Positions 4,960 to 6,450 of a stretch of 6,450 nucleotides of DNA are shown piece after piece. The position numbers and the translations under genes were made by a program. Every line of letters starts with the position of its first letter. Within the stretch, counting starts at the first letter, position 1. A model generated the notes under the pieces. It saw nothing but the letters and a program-made list of their open reading frames with translations, searched no databases and was not told the DNA's origin. This DNA is from Candidatus Altarchaeales archaeon A3 (GTDB lineage: Archaea; Altiarchaeota; Altiarchaeia; Altiarchaeales; Altiarchaeaceae): contig MTER01000126.1 of assembly GCA_002083985.1 (NCBI GenBank), positions 4,093-10,542 on the forward strand, read 5' to 3'.

Positions 4960-6187
4960 TTCTTCCCGTTATTGCACTTGCGGCAACAACAGCAGGATTT
5001 GCCAGATAGACCTCGCTGTCCTTTGCTCCCATCCTTCCGATAAAATTTCGGTTCGTTGAAGAAATGCATCTTTCTTTATCTGCCAAAACACCCATATATC
5101 CGCCAAGACACGCTCCGCAGGTAGGTCCTGAAATGTATGCTCCCGCATTAATAAAAATTTCAAAAAGTCCTTCCTTCATTGCCTGCGTATAAATTTCCGT
5201 TGATGCCGGAACAACAAGCATCCTTACTGTCCCATTTACCTTCTTATTTTTTAAAATTTTTGCTGCAAGTCGCAAATCCTCAATTCTTCCGTTTGTGCAA
5301 CTTCCTAAATATGCCTGGTCAATTGTAATATTGCTTAATTCTGAAGCAGGTTTAACATTTGAAGGTAAATGAGGCATTGCAACCATACAATCAACTTTGC
5401 CCGCATCGTAATTGAAGGTCTCACAATAATTCGCCTCTTCATCAGCATAAACCAGCTTATAATTTCCCATAACTCTTCCGTTTAAATATTCGGAGACCTT
5501 CTCATCCGCAGGGAAAATTCCTGCTTTTCCTCCTGCTTCAATTGCCATGTTTGAAATCGTGATTCTGTCTGCGAGAGGCATATCTTTTACTGTTTCTCCA
5601 TAAAATTCCATTGTCTTATATAAGGCACCGTCAACGCCAATATCTCTGATGATTGTTAATATCACATCCTTGCCACCGACAAATTTTTTTAGTTGCCCGT
5701 TAATCACAAATTTTTGTGTTTCAGGAACCTTAAACCATAATTTTCCTATTGCCATAGCACTTGCTGCTTCTGTAGAACCAATTCCTGTTGAAAAACAACC
5801 CAATGCCCCGTAAGTGCAGGTATGCGAGTCGGCCCCGACAATTAATCTTCCCGGAGCGACAAATCCCTTTTCAATCATTATCTGATGACAGACCCCGCTT
5901 CTTCCAATCTCAAAATAATTCTTAATATGATGCTTTTTTGCAAATTCCCTCATCACTTTTGCCTGGTTTGCAGAAGGAACATCTTTATTAGGAACATAAT
6001 GGTCGGGAATTAGAACAACCTTATCTGTTATCGGCTCAACATTAAAATTTTTGTATGCTTCAAATGCCGGAAGTCCGGTAACATCATTTACCATTACATA
6101 ATCAACTTCCGCTTCAACGATCTCTCCTGCTCCAACATTCTTTCCCGTATGTGATGAGAAAATTTTTTCCGAAATTGTTTGCGACAT
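4937..6187 (-). CDS. leuC: 3-isopropylmalate dehydratase large subunit (LeuC / homoaconitase family)
   Basis: Aconitase-family 4Fe-4S hydro-lyase subunit. With a small swivelling subunit (LeuD) it isomerises 2-isopropylmalate to 3-isopropylmalate in leucine synthesis; close archaeal paralogues (AksD/HacA) act on homoaconitate-type 2-oxoacid intermediates. The 416-aa length fits the archaeal two-subunit type. Visible landmarks are IPDHYVPNKD (60-69), GADSHTCTYGALG (118-130), GSTEAASAMAIGKLWFKVP (137-155), cluster ligand Cys297 in LGSCTNGR (294-301), Cys357 and Cys360 in SGPTCGACLGG (353-363), and SSTNRNFIGRMG (376-387). All three cluster cysteines are present, so it should be functional. The ATG at 6187 lacks a ribosome site and lies 20-33 bp behind A/T boxes, suggesting a short leader. 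The stop TAG overlaps the convergent SemiSWEET gene. leuD is not in the window. LeuC versus AksD/HacA cannot be settled from this subunit alone. Confidence 0.92.
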   Translation of the reverse strand: MSQTISEKIFSSHTGKNVGAGEIVEAEVDYVMVNDVTGLPAFEAYKNFNVEPITDKVVLIPDHYVPNKDVPSANQAKVMREFAKKHHIKNYFEIGRSGVCHQIMIEKGFVAPGRLIVGADSHTCTYGALGCFSTGIGSTEAASAMAIGKLWFKVPETQKFVINGQLKKFVGGKDVILTIIRDIGVDGALYKTMEFYGETVKDMPLADRITISNMAIEAGGKAGIFPADEKVSEYLNGRVMGNYKLVYADEEANYCETFNYDAGKVDCMVAMPHLPSNVKPASELSNITIDQAYLGSCTNGRIEDLRLAAKILKNKKVNGTVRMLVVPASTEIYTQAMKEGLFEIFINAGAYISGPTCGACLGGYMGVLADKERCISSTNRNFIGRMGAKDSEVYLANPAVVAASAITGRITDPDEI

Positions 6188-6341
6188 TTTTTATTATAAA
6201 AATTTTAAAAAATTTTATTATATGACAAATTCATTGATGAAATCACTTCAAAACTATAACTTACAAATACCTCTTTCTTTTGTATTACCCAGTCCATCTT
6301 TCATCATTTTTAATTTATTTTTTATAGATTTTGCCGTTTAT
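6188..6341. promoter_or_regulatory. leuC upstream region with archaeal promoter candidates
   Basis: This spacer between leuC and the gene entering from the right edge is 154 bp. On the minus strand, CATATAATAAAATT (6224-6211) is centred about 32 bp before the leuC ATG, and TTTTAAAA (6210-6203) about 20 bp before it; either could be the TATA element. No riboswitch, leader peptide or clear operator is recognised. A 17-codon frame at 6254-6307 lacks a ribosome site and is not called. Confidence 0.35.
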
Positions 6342-6450
6342 TTAGTTTACTTTAACAAACTCAATTATTCCTTTGTCTTGTTTAAATTTTATGTGAAAAT
6401 TATCAAAAATCCCACTTATTCCAAGCAATGGCGGGACTTCTTCTATCAGC
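6342..6450 (-). CDS. Partial C-terminus of a possible retropepsin-like (clan AA) aspartyl protease
   Basis: An open minus-strand frame enters from the right edge and encodes 35 residues before TAA (6344-6342). The peptide includes VPPLLGISGIFDNFHIKF and ends IIEFVKVN. The pattern of Pro, then Leu-Leu-Gly, a Phe-Asp turn, an amphipathic strand and a final beta-strand resembles the C-terminal hydrophobic-Gly and last strands of small single-domain aspartyl proteases, in which the line usually reads LLGRxGFFDxF. Here Ile-Ser replaces the usual Arg. The catalytic Asp-Thr/Ser-Gly would lie beyond the window, so family assignment is tentative; that this is a real coding end is better supported, since the composition is far less A/T-rich than the adjacent spacer. 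It precedes leuC on the same strand but is separated from it by 154 bp. Confidence 0.5.
   Translation of the reverse strand, partial: LIEEVPPLLGISGIFDNFHIKFKQDKGIIEFVKVN

Noticed and set aside
6254..6307. 17-codon minus-strand frame upstream of leuC, possible leader peptide
   Set aside because: It has no ribosome site, no run of leucine codons and no attenuator-like hairpins.
1..6450. CRISPR array, tRNA, rRNA, insertion sequence or defence island
   Set aside because: No regularly spaced repeats, cloverleaf-like GC-rich segments or transposase sequence were found. The dGTPase homology alone does not make a defence locus, since neighbouring genes are metabolic and independent.

Overview
The window is AT-rich archaeal DNA. 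The strongest evidence is a full-length archaeal-type ribosomal protein L10e (uL16). The archaeal-length (416 aa) LeuC/AksD-type dehydratase agrees, as does the near absence of Shine-Dalgarno motifs: most starts lie about 20-35 nt behind A/T boxes, as expected for leaderless or short-leader archaeal transcripts. The lineage cannot be fixed from this sequence; a low-GC euryarchaeon or an Altiarchaeota-like genome would both fit.

Layout. pdxT (59-637, minus) and rpl10e (736-1296, plus) diverge from a 98-bp A/T-rich promoter region. rpl10e then converges, across a 300-bp spacer with hairpins but no gene, on a secreted thioredoxin-fold protein (1597-3026, minus) that is split by a frameshift near 2421-2445. 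A 370-bp stretch without an intact gene (3027-3396) separates it from a dGTPase-family HD phosphohydrolase (3397-4611, minus). That gene diverges from a 95-aa SemiSWEET/PQ-loop membrane protein (4672-4959, plus) across 60 bp carrying a perfect 12-bp tandem repeat. The SemiSWEET gene overlaps the 3' end of leuC (4937-6187, minus) tail to tail by 23 bp, and a nested hairpin covers the overlap. The window ends in the C-terminus of another minus-strand gene (6342-6450), possibly a retropepsin-like aspartyl protease.

The genes look like independent housekeeping or metabolic units: cofactor synthesis (PdxT), translation (L10e), nucleotide-pool control (dGTPase), small-solute transport (SemiSWEET), leucine or 2-oxoacid biosynthesis (LeuC) and extracytoplasmic redox (Trx-fold protein). 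Every adjacent pair is divergent, convergent, or separated by more than 150 bp, so there is no clear operon and no sign of a defence island, CRISPR array, transposon, tRNA or rRNA. The points most worth a second look are the frameshifted Trx-fold protein, the bidirectional hairpin at the SemiSWEET/leuC overlap, the ambiguous dGTPase start, and the structured gene-free spacers.
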